A stretch of 64,000 nt of DNA from Actinoplanes philippinensis (GCF_900113015.1 NZ_FONV01000014.1:223772-287771); one strand, 5' to 3'; positions 7,106 to 15,695 are shown, numbered from the stretch's first letter. The notes: generated by a model from the letters alone, not told the origin. Translations and numbers: made by a program.

Positions 7106-9469
7106 GTGATCCGTGAACGGGCTTACCCCGTCGACCCTTGGCACATCCGGGAGACCCGGCTCGATCTGGACCTGCTGGCCCAGTCCGAGTCGGTGTTCGC
7201 GCTCTCCAACGGCCACATCGGGATACGCGGAAACCTGGACGAGGGCGAGCCGCACGGCCTGCCGGGCAGCTACCTGAACTCGTTCTACGAACTGCGGCCC
7301 CTGCCGCACGCCGAAGCGGGGTACGGCTTCCCCGAGTCCGGCCAGACCATGGTCAACGTCACCAACGCCAAGCTGATGCGCCTGCTCGTCAACGACGAGC
7401 CGTTCGACGTGCGCTACGGCGAGCTGCGGTCCCACGAGCGCTGCCTCGACCTGCGGGCCGGCACGCTGGAGCGGATCGTCGAGTGGGTGTCGCCGTCCGG
7501 TCAGGGCGTCCGGGTGCGGACCGTGCGGCTGGTGTCCTTCACCCAGCGGGCGGTGGTGGCCTTCCTCTACGAGGTGGAGCCGCTGGACTCGTCCGCACGG
7601 CTGATCCTGCAGTCCGAGCTGGTGGCCAACGAGCAGTTGCCGCCGATGAGCAAGGACCCGCGGGTGGCCGCCGTGCTGGACCGGCCGCTGCTGGCCGAGG
7701 AGATGCTGGAGCAGGCCGCCGGCGGCATCCTCGTGCACCGCACGAAGGCCAGTGACCTGCGGATGGCCGCGGCGATGGAGCACCTGGTGGAGACGCCGGG
7801 CCGGCACGCCATCACCACCGAGGGCCACCCGGACTGGCTGCGCACCACCGTCGCCTGCCGGCTGGAGCCGGGGCAGAAGCTGCGGGTGGTCAAGCTGGCG
7901 GCGTACGGCTGGTCCAGCATGCGCTCGTTGCCGGCACTGCGGGACCAGGTCGGCGCGGCTCTCGCCAGCGCCCGCCTGGACGGCTGGGAGGGCCTGGTCC
8001 AGCAGCAGCGGGACTACCTCGACGCGTTCTGGGACCACTCCGACGTCAAGGTCGAGGGCGATCAGGAGGTCCAGCAGGCGGTCCGGTTCGGGTTGTTCCA
8101 CACGCTGCAGGCCGGCGCCCGGGCGGAACAGCGCCCGATCGGATCCAAGGGCCTGACCGGTCCGGGGTACGACGGCCACACGTTCTGGGACGCTGAAACG
8201 TTCGTACTGCCCGCTCTGACCTACACCCAGCCCTCCGCCGCGGCCGATGTGCTGCGCTGGCGGCACTCGACGCTGGACCTGGCCCGGGAGCGCGCCCAGA
8301 CGCTCGGCCTGCAGGGCGCGGCCTTCCCGTGGCGGACCATCCGCGGGCAGGAGTGCTCCGGGTACTGGCCGGCCGGCACGGCGGGCTTCCACATCGCCGC
8401 CGACATCGCCGACGCGGTCCGCCGCTACGTGCAGGCCACCGGCGACTACGACTTCGAGCGCGAGGTCGGCCTGGAGCTGCTGGTGGAGACGGCGCGGCTG
8501 TGGCGGTCGCTGGGCCACCACGACCGGCACGGCCGGTTCCACATCGACGGTGTCACCGGGCCCGACGAGTACACGGCCGTCGTCAACGACAACATCTACA
8601 CCAACCTGATGGCCCAGCAGAACCTGATGACCGCTGTCGAGGCCTGCAAGCGCCACCCGGACCTGGCCCGGCGGTTCGGGGTCGACGACGAGGAGACGGC
8701 CTCCTGGCGGGACGCGGCGGCGGCCGTGCACATCCCGTACGACAAGGAGCTCGGCGTCCACCAGCAGTGCGAGGGCTTCACCCGGCTCCAGGAGTGGGAC
8801 TTCGAGAACACCCCGCCCGAGGGGTACCCGCTGCTGCTCAACTACCCGTACTTCGACCTGTACCGCAAGCAGGTGGTCAAGCAGGCCGACCTGGTCATGG
8901 CGATGTACATCCGGGGGGACGCGTTCACGCCGGAGGAGAAGTCACGCAACTTCGCCTACTACGACGCGCGGACCGTCCGGGACTCGTCGCTCTCCGCCTG
9001 CATCCAGGCCGTCCTCGCGGCCGAGACCGGGCACCTGGAGCTCGCGCACGACTATCTGGGCGAGGCCGCCCTGATGGACCTGCACGACCTGCACCAGAAC
9101 GCCCGCGACGGGGTGCACGTGGCGTCGCTGGCCGGCACCTGGATCTCGCTGGTCGCTGGTCTCGGCGGCATGCGTGACTTCAACGGTCAGCTGTCGTTCG
9201 CGCCGCGCCTGCCCAGCCGGATCAGTCACCTGGAGTTCTCGCTGCTCTGGCGTGGTTTGCGGCTGCGGGTGAGCGTGACGTCCGACGAGGTCACCTACTC
9301 GCTGCGCAACGGTGGCGGCCAGGCCAGGCTCACCCTGCTGCACCACGGCAAGGAGCTGGAGGTCACTCAGGTCCGGCCGGTGACGATGCCGATCCCGGCG
9401 GCGGTTCCGGCGGGTCCGGCGCCGTCCCAGCCGTACGGCCGGGCGCCGGTCCGCCGCTCGCTGCACTGA
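7106..9469 (+). CDS. Glycoside hydrolase family 65 disaccharide phosphorylase
   Basis: A 787-residue inverting GH65 enzyme. The N-terminal beta-sandwich begins WHIRETRLDLDLLAQ. The (alpha/alpha)6 barrel carries the general acid E488 in VTGPDEYTAVVNDN, and the phosphate-binding motif is KQADLV. Family members split maltose, trehalose or kojibiose with phosphate to glucose and beta-glucose 1-phosphate; the exact substrate cannot be told from sequence alone. GTG at 7106 has GAGAGG 7 nt upstream. The reading frame stays open back into pgmB, but that part is not conserved. It forms an operon with pgmB and probably draws sugar from the ABC system encoded just before. Confidence 0.9.
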   Translation: MIRERAYPVDPWHIRETRLDLDLLAQSESVFALSNGHIGIRGNLDEGEPHGLPGSYLNSFYELRPLPHAEAGYGFPESGQTMVNVTNAKLMRLLVNDEPFDVRYGELRSHERCLDLRAGTLERIVEWVSPSGQGVRVRTVRLVSFTQRAVVAFLYEVEPLDSSARLILQSELVANEQLPPMSKDPRVAAVLDRPLLAEEMLEQAAGGILVHRTKASDLRMAAAMEHLVETPGRHAITTEGHPDWLRTTVACRLEPGQKLRVVKLAAYGWSSMRSLPALRDQVGAALASARLDGWEGLVQQQRDYLDAFWDHSDVKVEGDQEVQQAVRFGLFHTLQAGARAEQRPIGSKGLTGPGYDGHTFWDAETFVLPALTYTQPSAAADVLRWRHSTLDLARERAQTLGLQGAAFPWRTIRGQECSGYWPAGTAGFHIAADIADAVRRYVQATGDYDFEREVGLELLVETARLWRSLGHHDRHGRFHIDGVTGPDEYTAVVNDNIYTNLMAQQNLMTAVEACKRHPDLARRFGVDDEETASWRDAAAAVHIPYDKELGVHQQCEGFTRLQEWDFENTPPEGYPLLLNYPYFDLYRKQVVKQADLVMAMYIRGDAFTPEEKSRNFAYYDARTVRDSSLSACIQAVLAAETGHLELAHDYLGEAALMDLHDLHQNARDGVHVASLAGTWISLVAGLGGMRDFNGQLSFAPRLPSRISHLEFSLLWRGLRLRVSVTSDEVTYSLRNGGGQARLTLLHHGKELEVTQVRPVTMPIPAAVPAGPAPSQPYGRAPVRRSLH

Positions 9470-9478
9470 TTCGAGCCG

Positions 9479-9528
9479 GCATACGCAACGGCCCCCGTCC
9501 TGAACAGGACGGGGGCCGTTGCGTATGC
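9479..9528. terminator. Bidirectional terminator
   Basis: A perfect 23-bp inverted repeat: arms 9479-9501 and 9506-9528, starting GCATACGCAACGGCCCCC, with a GAAC tetraloop. It lies between the converging stop codons of the GH65 gene (9469) and the secreted peptidase-like gene (9531), so it can stop both. Confidence 0.9.
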
Positions 9529-9530
9529 CT

Positions 9531-10559
9531 CTAGAGCATCGATACGTGCACGTGGTCGGTGTGGTCACTGACCCCGTGGTAGTTGCTCCAGCCGTTCGCC
9601 GGGAACCAGATCTGCTTGTTCCAGATGACGTAGTAGATGCCTAGTGCGTCCGCGTTACGCACCAGGAACGCCATCAGGTTGTTGCCGTACCGGAACTCCT
9701 TGTCGGTGTCATACGTCGAGAAGCCCGATTTCTGCAGCGACCAGTCGCAGGCGCGGCCCTTGGGATGCTCGAACGGTCCACCGTCACGGTGACAGCCGAC
9801 GAAGTTGTTGAAGCCGGCCTTCTTGACTTCCTTGTACATGTGCAGCGTGCGCTTGGTGATGCAGCCGCCCGTGGTCGGGTCGTTCTCGGTGCAGCCCTCG
9901 GCCGAGAAGCCGCCGCTGGAGTTGCGGGGCGCCGGAGCCGCCTCGGGCGAGTTGGCGACCACCAGGCCCTTGGTGACACCCTTGCCGCCGACCAGGGCGA
10001 GCGCGTCGACCGCGGCGTCCTTCTGCTTCTTCATCGCGGCGGCGTCCTGCTGCTGCTGCTTCACCTCGGCGTCGAGCCGGGCCTTGCTCTCGGTGATGGT
10101 CCGGAGGGCCTCATTGAGCTCACGCAGCTTGGCGTCGTGCAGCCGGTTGATCTCCTCCAGGGAGACCGCCTTCTCCAGGAAGTCACCGGAGGAGTTGGCG
10201 TTGAGCAGATAGCCGATCGAGCTCAGGTTGCCCGTCATGTACTGCTCTTTGGCGATCTTGTCGACCTCGGGGATCAGCACGTCGCGCCGGGCCTCAGCCT
10301 GCTTGATCTGATTGGCCAGCTGAGCCTGGGCCTTCACCGACTTCTCCACGGCCGCCTTGGCGGACACGTAGCGCCGGTTCGTGTTCTCGATCACATCGGA
10401 GAGGATCGCGTTCTTGTCGTTGCCGTCCTGCTCCTGCTCTTGAGCAGTGGAAGAACCGCCGGGCTCGGCCGAGGCCGGAGACGCGGGTGCCGCGAGCATC
10501 ACGGCAGCCATCAGCGGCGCCAGGGCAAGTATCAGCCACCGGCGGGGACTTGCGGTCAT
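9531..10559 (-). CDS. Secreted coiled-coil protein with LAS-type peptidase-like domain (c-di-AMP riboswitch regulon)
   Basis: A 342-residue protein. It has a Sec signal peptide (about 1-32, ending ASPASA), a coiled-coil region (about 60-190, rich in Lys/Gln/Glu) and a C-terminal domain of ~110 residues with HxxGxAxD (HPKGRACD) and a late HVH. These are the zinc ligands of LAS/M15-type peptidases, so it is probably a peptidoglycan peptidase like the ARB_07466 family. ATG at 10559 has GGAAGGAA 6 nt upstream; a longer frame would run into the riboswitch. The divergent gene at 11046 is a paralogue of identical length with the same control element. Confidence 0.88.
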   Translation of the reverse strand: MTASPRRWLILALAPLMAAVMLAAPASPASAEPGGSSTAQEQEQDGNDKNAILSDVIENTNRRYVSAKAAVEKSVKAQAQLANQIKQAEARRDVLIPEVDKIAKEQYMTGNLSSIGYLLNANSSGDFLEKAVSLEEINRLHDAKLRELNEALRTITESKARLDAEVKQQQQDAAAMKKQKDAAVDALALVGGKGVTKGLVVANSPEAAPAPRNSSGGFSAEGCTENDPTTGGCITKRTLHMYKEVKKAGFNNFVGCHRDGGPFEHPKGRACDWSLQKSGFSTYDTDKEFRYGNNLMAFLVRNADALGIYYVIWNKQIWFPANGWSNYHGVSDHTDHVHVSML

Positions 10560-10579
10560 CAACAGTTCCTTCCGTGTCA

Positions 10580-10693
10580 CCGCCGACCGAGTTAGCTGAC
10601 GGGTTCGGGACGGAAGCAATCCCTACCGCAAACTGCGGATACACCCCAGTGACCTGGTTCCCCGGCTCGCCTTTCGACGATTGGGCGGCGGCC
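10580..10693 (-). promoter_or_regulatory. ydaO/yuaA-type cyclic di-AMP riboswitch
   Basis: Read on the minus strand, the leader holds the conserved blocks in order: CCGCCGCC, GAGCCGGGGAACCAG, GGGGTGTATCCGC, GGTAGGGATT, TCCCGAACCCGTCAGCTAAC and closing CGGCGG. Spacing and sequence match the c-di-AMP aptamer found before actinobacterial cell wall hydrolase genes. The 3' arm of P1 ends about 7 nt before GGAAGGAA, with no U-run terminator between, so control may act on ribosome access as well as on transcription. c-di-AMP is expected to lower expression of the peptidase gene. Confidence 0.9.
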
Positions 10694-10909
10694 TGCCGGC
10701 AACTCGGGGGCGGTGCCGTCCTGGCAGGACCGGCGGTCAGTTTACCCGAGATATCGCTCCGGATCAGACCCCGGGAACGGCCAAAAGTGTTACCTCGTAA
10801 TGACTATCCGTAATTGCTGTCACGGGCCGTGTCGAGGCAATTGCGACGCGTGCGAGAACTGTCGATCTGTCGATCGAGTGGGTATGGTCGGTGCGGTTCC
10901 CGCACGGGA
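10694..10909. promoter_or_regulatory. Shared promoter region between two riboswitches
   Basis: 216 bp without a gene. It must contain both outward promoters. One candidate regulator site is GTTAC-N6-ATGAC at 10789-10804. This is one mismatch from the GTNAC-N6-GTNAC direct repeat bound by MtrA, a regulator of actinobacterial cell wall hydrolases; that link is a guess. No clean -35/-10 pair was found. Confidence 0.4.
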
Positions 10910-11029
10910 GCCGCCGCCTAATCGCCGTCATTGGCGAGCCGGGGAACCAGTATTCCCTGGGGTGAATCCGCCACCAGCGGTAGGGATTTCCTTCGTCCCG
11001 AACCCGTCAGCTAACCCGGCCGGCGGCCG
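10910..11029 (+). promoter_or_regulatory. ydaO/yuaA-type cyclic di-AMP riboswitch
   Basis: Conserved aptamer blocks in order: GCCGCCGCCTAATCG, GAGCCGGGGAACCAG, GGGGTGAATCCGCC, GGTAGGGATTTC, TCCCGAACCCGTCAGCTAAC and closing GGCCGGCGG. It is nearly the same as the minus-strand copy at 10580 in every conserved block. The aptamer ends 2 nt before the GGAAGGAA ribosome binding site of the gene at 11046. Confidence 0.92.
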
Positions 11030-11045
11030 ACGGAAGGAAATGCCT

Positions 11046-12074
11046 GTGCAGCAGAACACTGCGCGGCGAATAGCGGCGTTGCTGGCGCTGCTCGTCGCCG
11101 CGTGCGGACTGGCCGTCGCCCCGACGCCGGCCACCGCGGCCCCCCGGCTGCTCGCCGCTCCCGGCGACTCCGGTGACGACGGTGAGGGCGGCTCCGCGTC
11201 ACTGATCGACAAACTCGAGAAGGCCTCCAAGGGCTTCGTGGAGGCCAAGGCCAAGCTCAAGACCTCCAAGGAGCAGCAGGCCAAGCTGACCGCCGAGCTC
11301 AAGCGCCTGGACGCCGATCTGGGGCCGCAGCAGGACCGGCTGGACCTGTTGGCCTCGCAGGCGTACACCGCGGGCCGGGGCGGGCCGATGGCGGCGCTGC
11401 TCAACTCCGACTCGGCCGAGGGCTTCCTGGGCCGGGCCGAGACGCTGGCGATCGTGGCCGCCGACCAGAACCGGGCGATCCAGGACCTCAAGACCACCCG
11501 GGAGACCCAGCAGAAGGCCAAGACCGCCATCGACATCGCCATCAAGGACCAGCAGAAGCAGGTCACCGTGATGGAGAAGCAGAAACAGCAGGCCGAGGCG
11601 GCGCTGAAGGCGGCGAACCAGGGCAGCGACGCCGGCTCCTCGTCCGACGGCGGCGGCAGCGCCGACGCGGCGCCGGGGCCGACCGGCACCAGCTGCAACC
11701 AGACCGACCCGACCGGGACGGGCGGCTGCGTCACCGCCACGCTGCTGCACGCCTACAAGCAGGCTCGCTCCGCCGGGTTCACCCGGTTCACCAAGTGCTG
11801 GCGGACGCAGAACAGCGGCGAGCATCCCAAGGGCCGGGCCTGTGACTTCTCCGCCGAGAAGGGCACCTTCGGTGGGGACGCCACGGGCGCCGACAAGACC
11901 TACGGCAACAACCTGGCGAACTACTTCATCAACAACGCCGACGATCTCAACGTGCTCTACGTGATCTGGTATCGCCGGATCTGGCTACCGAGCAGTGGCT
12001 GGAAGTCGTACAGCGGGGCGGGCGGAGACCCGTCCAGCGACCACACCAACCACGTGCACCTGTCGGTCAACTAG
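11046..12074 (+). CDS. Secreted coiled-coil protein with LAS-type peptidase-like domain (paralogue)
   Basis: 342 residues, the same length as its divergent paralogue. It has a signal peptide (about 1-35), a coiled coil from about 55 to 190 (LKTSKEQQAKLTAELKRLD), a Ser/Gly linker and a C-terminal domain with HPKGRACDF and NHVHLSVN, again HxxGxAxD plus HxH. The residue before the last HxH is Asn here and Asp in the paralogue. I chose GTG at 11046 because it puts GGAAGGAA exactly 6 nt upstream, as in the paralogue; an ATG at 11040 would touch the binding site. It is predicted to trim peptidoglycan peptides outside the cell. Confidence 0.88.
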   Translation: MQQNTARRIAALLALLVAACGLAVAPTPATAAPRLLAAPGDSGDDGEGGSASLIDKLEKASKGFVEAKAKLKTSKEQQAKLTAELKRLDADLGPQQDRLDLLASQAYTAGRGGPMAALLNSDSAEGFLGRAETLAIVAADQNRAIQDLKTTRETQQKAKTAIDIAIKDQQKQVTVMEKQKQQAEAALKAANQGSDAGSSSDGGGSADAAPGPTGTSCNQTDPTGTGGCVTATLLHAYKQARSAGFTRFTKCWRTQNSGEHPKGRACDFSAEKGTFGGDATGADKTYGNNLANYFINNADDLNVLYVIWYRRIWLPSSGWKSYSGAGGDPSSDHTNHVHLSVN

Positions 12075-12098
12075 CCCGGAACCGAAGGGGTACGGGGC

Positions 12099-12869
12099 CT
12101 ACCTGCGGGAGAAGGCCTCGTACTCCTTCATCACCTCACCGGTCGGGCCGTCCGCGCGGATCACGCCGGCCTCCAGCCAGATGCAGCGCTCGCAGGTGTC
12201 CCGGATCGACTGCTCGCTGTGGCTCACCAGGAACACCGTGCCGGCCTCCTGCCGCAGCTCCCGGACCCGGGCCTCGCTGCGCTTGCGGAATTTCGCGTCA
12301 CCGGTGGCCAGCGCCTCGTCGATCAGCAGCACGTCGTGCTTCTTCGCGGCCGCGATGGAGAACCGGAGCCGGGCCGACATGCCCGACGAGTACGTCCGCA
12401 TCGGCAGCGACGAGAAGTCGCCCTTGTCGTTGATGCCGGAGAACTCGATGATCGCGTCCCGTTTCGCCTGCACCTCGGCCGGCGACATGCCCATCGCGAG
12501 GCAGCCCAGCTCGACGTTGCGGTCGCCGGGCAACTCGTTCATCAGGGCCGCGTTGACACCGAGCAGCGACGGCTGCCCGGCCGCGTAGATCGCGCCGCTG
12601 GACACCGGCAGCAGCCCCGCCACCGCGCGCAGCAGTGTCGACTTGCCTGAGCCGTTGGTGCCGATCAGGCCGATCGCCTCACCCTTGTACGCGACGAAGC
12701 TCACGCCTTTCACGGCGTGCACCTCGCGGATGTTCGCGTTCTTGGCGCGAGTGGTGAGGCGCTTGAAGCTGGCGAGCGGGCTGGAGCTGACCGAACCGGC
12801 CTGGTGGATCTTGTAGACGATGTGGGCCTCGTCGGCGATGACCGTCGGGATGCGCTCGTTGTCAGCCAC
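12099..12869 (-). CDS. Polysaccharide/teichoic acid export ABC ATPase (Wzt/TagH type)
   Basis: 256 residues with Walker A GTNGSGKSTLL, signature YSSGMSARL and Walker B VLLIDEALATGD. The YSSGM signature and short length are typical of Wzt/TagH/RfbE ATPases, which with a membrane partner push undecaprenyl-linked glycans or teichoic acids across the membrane. There is no extra carbohydrate-binding C-terminal domain. It overlaps the end of the permease gene by 8 bp, so the two are translated together. Confidence 0.9.
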   Translation of the reverse strand: MADNERIPTVIADEAHIVYKIHQAGSVSSSPLASFKRLTTRAKNANIREVHAVKGVSFVAYKGEAIGLIGTNGSGKSTLLRAVAGLLPVSSGAIYAAGQPSLLGVNAALMNELPGDRNVELGCLAMGMSPAEVQAKRDAIIEFSGINDKGDFSSLPMRTYSSGMSARLRFSIAAAKKHDVLLIDEALATGDAKFRKRSEARVRELRQEAGTVFLVSHSEQSIRDTCERCIWLEAGVIRADGPTGEVMKEYEAFSRR

Positions 12870-13758
12870 GGCCGTAGCCCTTCTCTCCGCGCCAGAAGTA
12901 CAGGTATCCGGTGATGCCGACGACCAGGCTCCAGACGGTCGCCTCGGTCCACAGCACGGCGGGCGAGTTGGCCAGCACCACCTCTTCGAGCAGCGCGTGG
13001 CGCGCCAGCTCGATGAAGACCAGCAGCGGGTTGGCCTCGACGACCTGGAGCTGCCAGCCGCTCAGAACGTCACCGAACTTGGTGACCGGGTAGAGCACGG
13101 CCGATCCGTACAGCCAGAACCGCATGATGAACGGGATCAGCTGTTTCACGTCGCGGACCTTGGAGCCGAAGCGGGCCATGAACAGGCCCATGCCCAGGTT
13201 GAAGATCGACTGCAGAAGCAGCAGGGGCGCCAGGAGCAGCCACTGGAGGGTGATCGGCTCGCCGGTGATCAGCACGATCCCCATCAGGACGAAGAGCGCC
13301 ACGATGAAGTTGCGGATCTCGACCAGCGCGGCGGACAGCGGCAGGCTGGCGCGCGGGAAGTGCAGCGCCCGGATCAGGCCGAGGTTGCCGGTGATCGCGT
13401 TGGCGCCGGTCTGGACCACCGACTGGGTGAACTGGAAGACGAAGACGCCGATGCAGAGATACGCGATGAAGTTGGGCATGTCACGGTGACCGCCCAGCAC
13501 CAAGCCGAAGATCACGTAGTAGACGCCGGCGTTGATCATCGGGGTGAGCACCTGCCACACCGAGCCGAGCTTGGTGTTGCCGAGCGAAGAAGTGATCTTC
13601 GCGCTGGCGTGTGCCCGGATGAAGTGCCGGTACGCCCAGAGTGTCCGCGAATACTCCGGGAGGCTGGGCAGCCGCCCGGAGGCGCTCAGACCGTTGCGCC
13701 GGGCCAGCTCCTTGAGGGAGAGGCCGGCGTCGGCCGAGGCGACCGCCGTCTCTGTCAT
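12862..13758 (-). CDS. Polysaccharide/teichoic acid export ABC permease (Wzm/TagG type)
   Basis: 298 residues: a cytoplasmic N-terminus with the start of the ABC-2 domain (YRHFIRAHASAKI) and about six membrane helices, ending in a short basic tail. ATG at 13758 (MTETAVAS) has GGAG about 10 nt upstream; the longer frame to 13902 lacks support. It forms the exporter with the ATPase gene that follows. No glycan synthesis gene is adjacent; the nonulosonic acid locus starts 8.5 kb away and might supply a substrate, which is inference. Confidence 0.88.
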   Translation of the reverse strand: MTETAVASADAGLSLKELARRNGLSASGRLPSLPEYSRTLWAYRHFIRAHASAKITSSLGNTKLGSVWQVLTPMINAGVYYVIFGLVLGGHRDMPNFIAYLCIGVFVFQFTQSVVQTGANAITGNLGLIRALHFPRASLPLSAALVEIRNFIVALFVLMGIVLITGEPITLQWLLLAPLLLLQSIFNLGMGLFMARFGSKVRDVKQLIPFIMRFWLYGSAVLYPVTKFGDVLSGWQLQVVEANPLLVFIELARHALLEEVVLANSPAVLWTEATVWSLVVGITGYLYFWRGEKGYGRG

Positions 13759-13933
13759 GGGGTGGTGCTCCGATCTGGTCGGCCCTTGGGGCGCGGCGGG
13801 ATCCGATGCCTGGTGCGAGGACACAGCATGCAGCATGACAGGCCCTCGACCGCGCCGATGAAACGGGTTCGTATCGACGCGGCTGTGACGGTAGCTGACC
13901 AAACGGCGGAACGCAACCGTTACGTCGTAGCGC

Positions 13934-13939
13934 TATAGT
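13934..13939 (+). promoter_or_regulatory. -10 element for leaderless TetR gene
   Basis: TATAGT ends 6 nt before the GTG at 13946 and there is no Shine-Dalgarno sequence, so transcription and translation probably start at the same base. No consensus -35 is visible at the expected distance. Confidence 0.45.
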
Positions 13940-13945
13940 GTCCAG

Positions 13946-14545
13946 GTGGCGACGATTAAGCGCGCACCTGCCGGAGCGGCGGTGCTCCGAGGCGACATCA
14001 CCGTGGCGATCCGTAACGCGGTCATGAAAGAGCTGGCAGAGGTCGGTTACGGCCGGCTGTCCATCGAGGCGGTTGCCCGTCGTGCCGGGGTCGGCAAGAC
14101 GGCCATCTACCGTCGATGGAGCAACAAGCTCGAAATGGTAATGGAGATAATCTCGGATGTCGCGGAACGAAAAGTTCCACTTCCCGACACCGGAAGTTTC
14201 TCCGGCGACCTCTCGTTGCTCCTGATGATCGTCAGCACGGCGCTTCAGCACCGGGTGGCCTCCCAGATCATCCCGGACCTGATGGCCGAGGCGGCCCGTA
14301 ACCCGCAGATCGCGGAGACGCTCCAGCGCGCTCTGCGGACCCACCAGCAGGCCGTCGGCGAGAAGCTGATCGGCCAGGCGGTGGCCCGCGGCGAGCTGCC
14401 CGCCGGCACCGACCCGGAGGTGGCCGTCGACCTGATCCTCGGGCCGCTCTACTGGCGTCTGGCCGTGGCCCGGCAGCCGATCGAGGAGGACTACCTGGAG
14501 AAGTTCACGGTCGCGGTCACGGCGGCGCTGCGGGCCACCGGCTGA
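13946..14545 (+). CDS. TetR family transcriptional regulator
   Basis: 199 residues. An N-terminal helix-turn-helix (YGRLSIEAVARRAGVGKTAI then YRRW) is followed by a helical ligand-binding domain of the TetR_C type with a conserved LGPLYWRL segment. It diverges from the Wzm/Wzt exporter genes with 187 bp between starts, so it may control that exporter, itself, or both. No palindromic operator stood out by eye. Confidence 0.88.
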   Translation: MATIKRAPAGAAVLRGDITVAIRNAVMKELAEVGYGRLSIEAVARRAGVGKTAIYRRWSNKLEMVMEIISDVAERKVPLPDTGSFSGDLSLLLMIVSTALQHRVASQIIPDLMAEAARNPQIAETLQRALRTHQQAVGEKLIGQAVARGELPAGTDPEVAVDLILGPLYWRLAVARQPIEEDYLEKFTVAVTAALRATG

Positions 14546-14663
14546 CCCGCCGCACCCGTACACCCACCGGTTCGCTCCCCATCGCAACTCAGGAAATCCA
14601 CTGGTGCGGGCCGTCGGTGCCGACCGGAGAGGCCGACCCCCCACCGATCCGGAGGCCAACACC

Positions 14664-15026
14664 ATGACCACCTCCTGTGACCTCAGCGTCGACCTCACCG
14701 TGCTCGACGCGGCTTCCGTCCTGGCCATCGCCATGGGTGGGACCGAGGATCCGTACCGCGGCGCCACACCCACCCGTCCCCTCGTGGTCACCGGCGCGGC
14801 CGTGGTCGGCGCCTGGCGCAGCCCGGACGGCGTGGTGAAGCTCCAGCTGCGCGGGGACGGCACCTACGCGGGCGAGGTGGCCGGCCGCCGCCGCCCGGCC
14901 CGCGGCACCTACCGGATCGAGGGGGAGTCGGTCGTGTTGCGCGACGACTCCGGCCTCAACACCCCGGTGCACGTCCACGACGGCGAGCTGGAGATGGCCG
15001 GCCACCGCCTGCGCCCCACCGCCTGA
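14664..15026 (+). CDS. Small Atu4866-like beta-barrel protein
   Basis: 120 residues. The C-terminal half (VVGAWRSPDGVVKLQLRGDG, then RRRPARGTYRIEGESVVLRD and DDSGLN) resembles the Atu4866/lipocalin-like fold of putative ligand-binding proteins. No signal peptide. ATG at 14664 has GGAGG 8 nt upstream; an earlier in-frame start at 14604 has none. No link to the neighbouring genes is evident. Confidence in the gene is good, in the family moderate. Confidence 0.65.
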   Translation: MTTSCDLSVDLTVLDAASVLAIAMGGTEDPYRGATPTRPLVVTGAAVVGAWRSPDGVVKLQLRGDGTYAGEVAGRRRPARGTYRIEGESVVLRDDSGLNTPVHVHDGELEMAGHRLRPTA

Positions 15027-15068
15027 TCGGCTCTTCCCTGCCGGCCCCCGGCGGGCGATGCTGACACC

Positions 15069-15695
15069 GTGATCGATTGGCTGAACAGTCCGGCCCTGGT
15101 GGCGTTCGGTGTCGCGACCTCCTGGGCCGAGGTGCTCGGTTTCCTCACCGGCCTGGTGAACGTGGGCCTGCTGGTCCGCCGCCACATCCTCAACTGGCCA
15201 CTCGGCATCCTGAACGTGCTGCTGCTGATGGTCGTCTTCTGGAGCGCCGGGCTGTACGCCGACGCCGGCCTCCAGATCGTCTACGTGGTCCTGGGCTTCT
15301 ACGGCTGGTGGGCCTGGCTCTACGGCGGCGCGAACCGGACCCGTCTGGTGGTTCGCTCCACGACCCGTGCCGAGTGGCTCGGCCTGGCCGTCGCCGGCGT
15401 ACTGCTGACCGGGGCTCTCTGGCTCTTCCTGGACCGGCTCACCGGCTCGACGGTGCCGCTGGCCGACGCGCTGACCACGGCGCTCTCCCTGCTGGCCACC
15501 TACGGTCAGACCCGCAAGCTGGTGGAGAGCTGGTGGATCTGGATCGCGGCCGATGTGATCTACATCCCTCTCTACGGCTACAAGGGTCTCTGGCTCACCG
15601 CGATCCTCTACGTGGCCTTCCTGGTGCTCTGCGTGCTCGGCCTGCGGTCCTGGCGGGCCGTCGAGCGCTCGCAACGGCCGGCGGTGCCCGCATGA
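15069..15695 (+). CDS. pnuC: PnuC nicotinamide riboside transporter
   Basis: 208 residues with about seven membrane helices and the PnuC signature segments NWPLGILNVLLL and GFYGWWAWLYGG. PnuC brings in nicotinamide riboside by facilitated diffusion, driven by its phosphorylation inside. The next gene encodes the NadR-like enzyme that would trap it; the two overlap by 4 bp (ATGA). The GTG start at 15069 has no obvious Shine-Dalgarno sequence. Confidence 0.9.
   Translation: MIDWLNSPALVAFGVATSWAEVLGFLTGLVNVGLLVRRHILNWPLGILNVLLLMVVFWSAGLYADAGLQIVYVVLGFYGWWAWLYGGANRTRLVVRSTTRAEWLGLAVAGVLLTGALWLFLDRLTGSTVPLADALTTALSLLATYGQTRKLVESWWIWIAADVIYIPLYGYKGLWLTAILYVAFLVLCVLGLRSWRAVERSQRPAVPA

Noticed and set aside
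6950..8761. 603-codon minus-strand frame over the GH65 gene
   Set aside because: Antisense to a well-conserved enzyme; no recognisable domain and no binding site.
12862..13902. Longer version of the Wzm permease starting at 13902
   Set aside because: The added N-terminus is unconserved in character and overlaps the promoter region of the divergent TetR gene.
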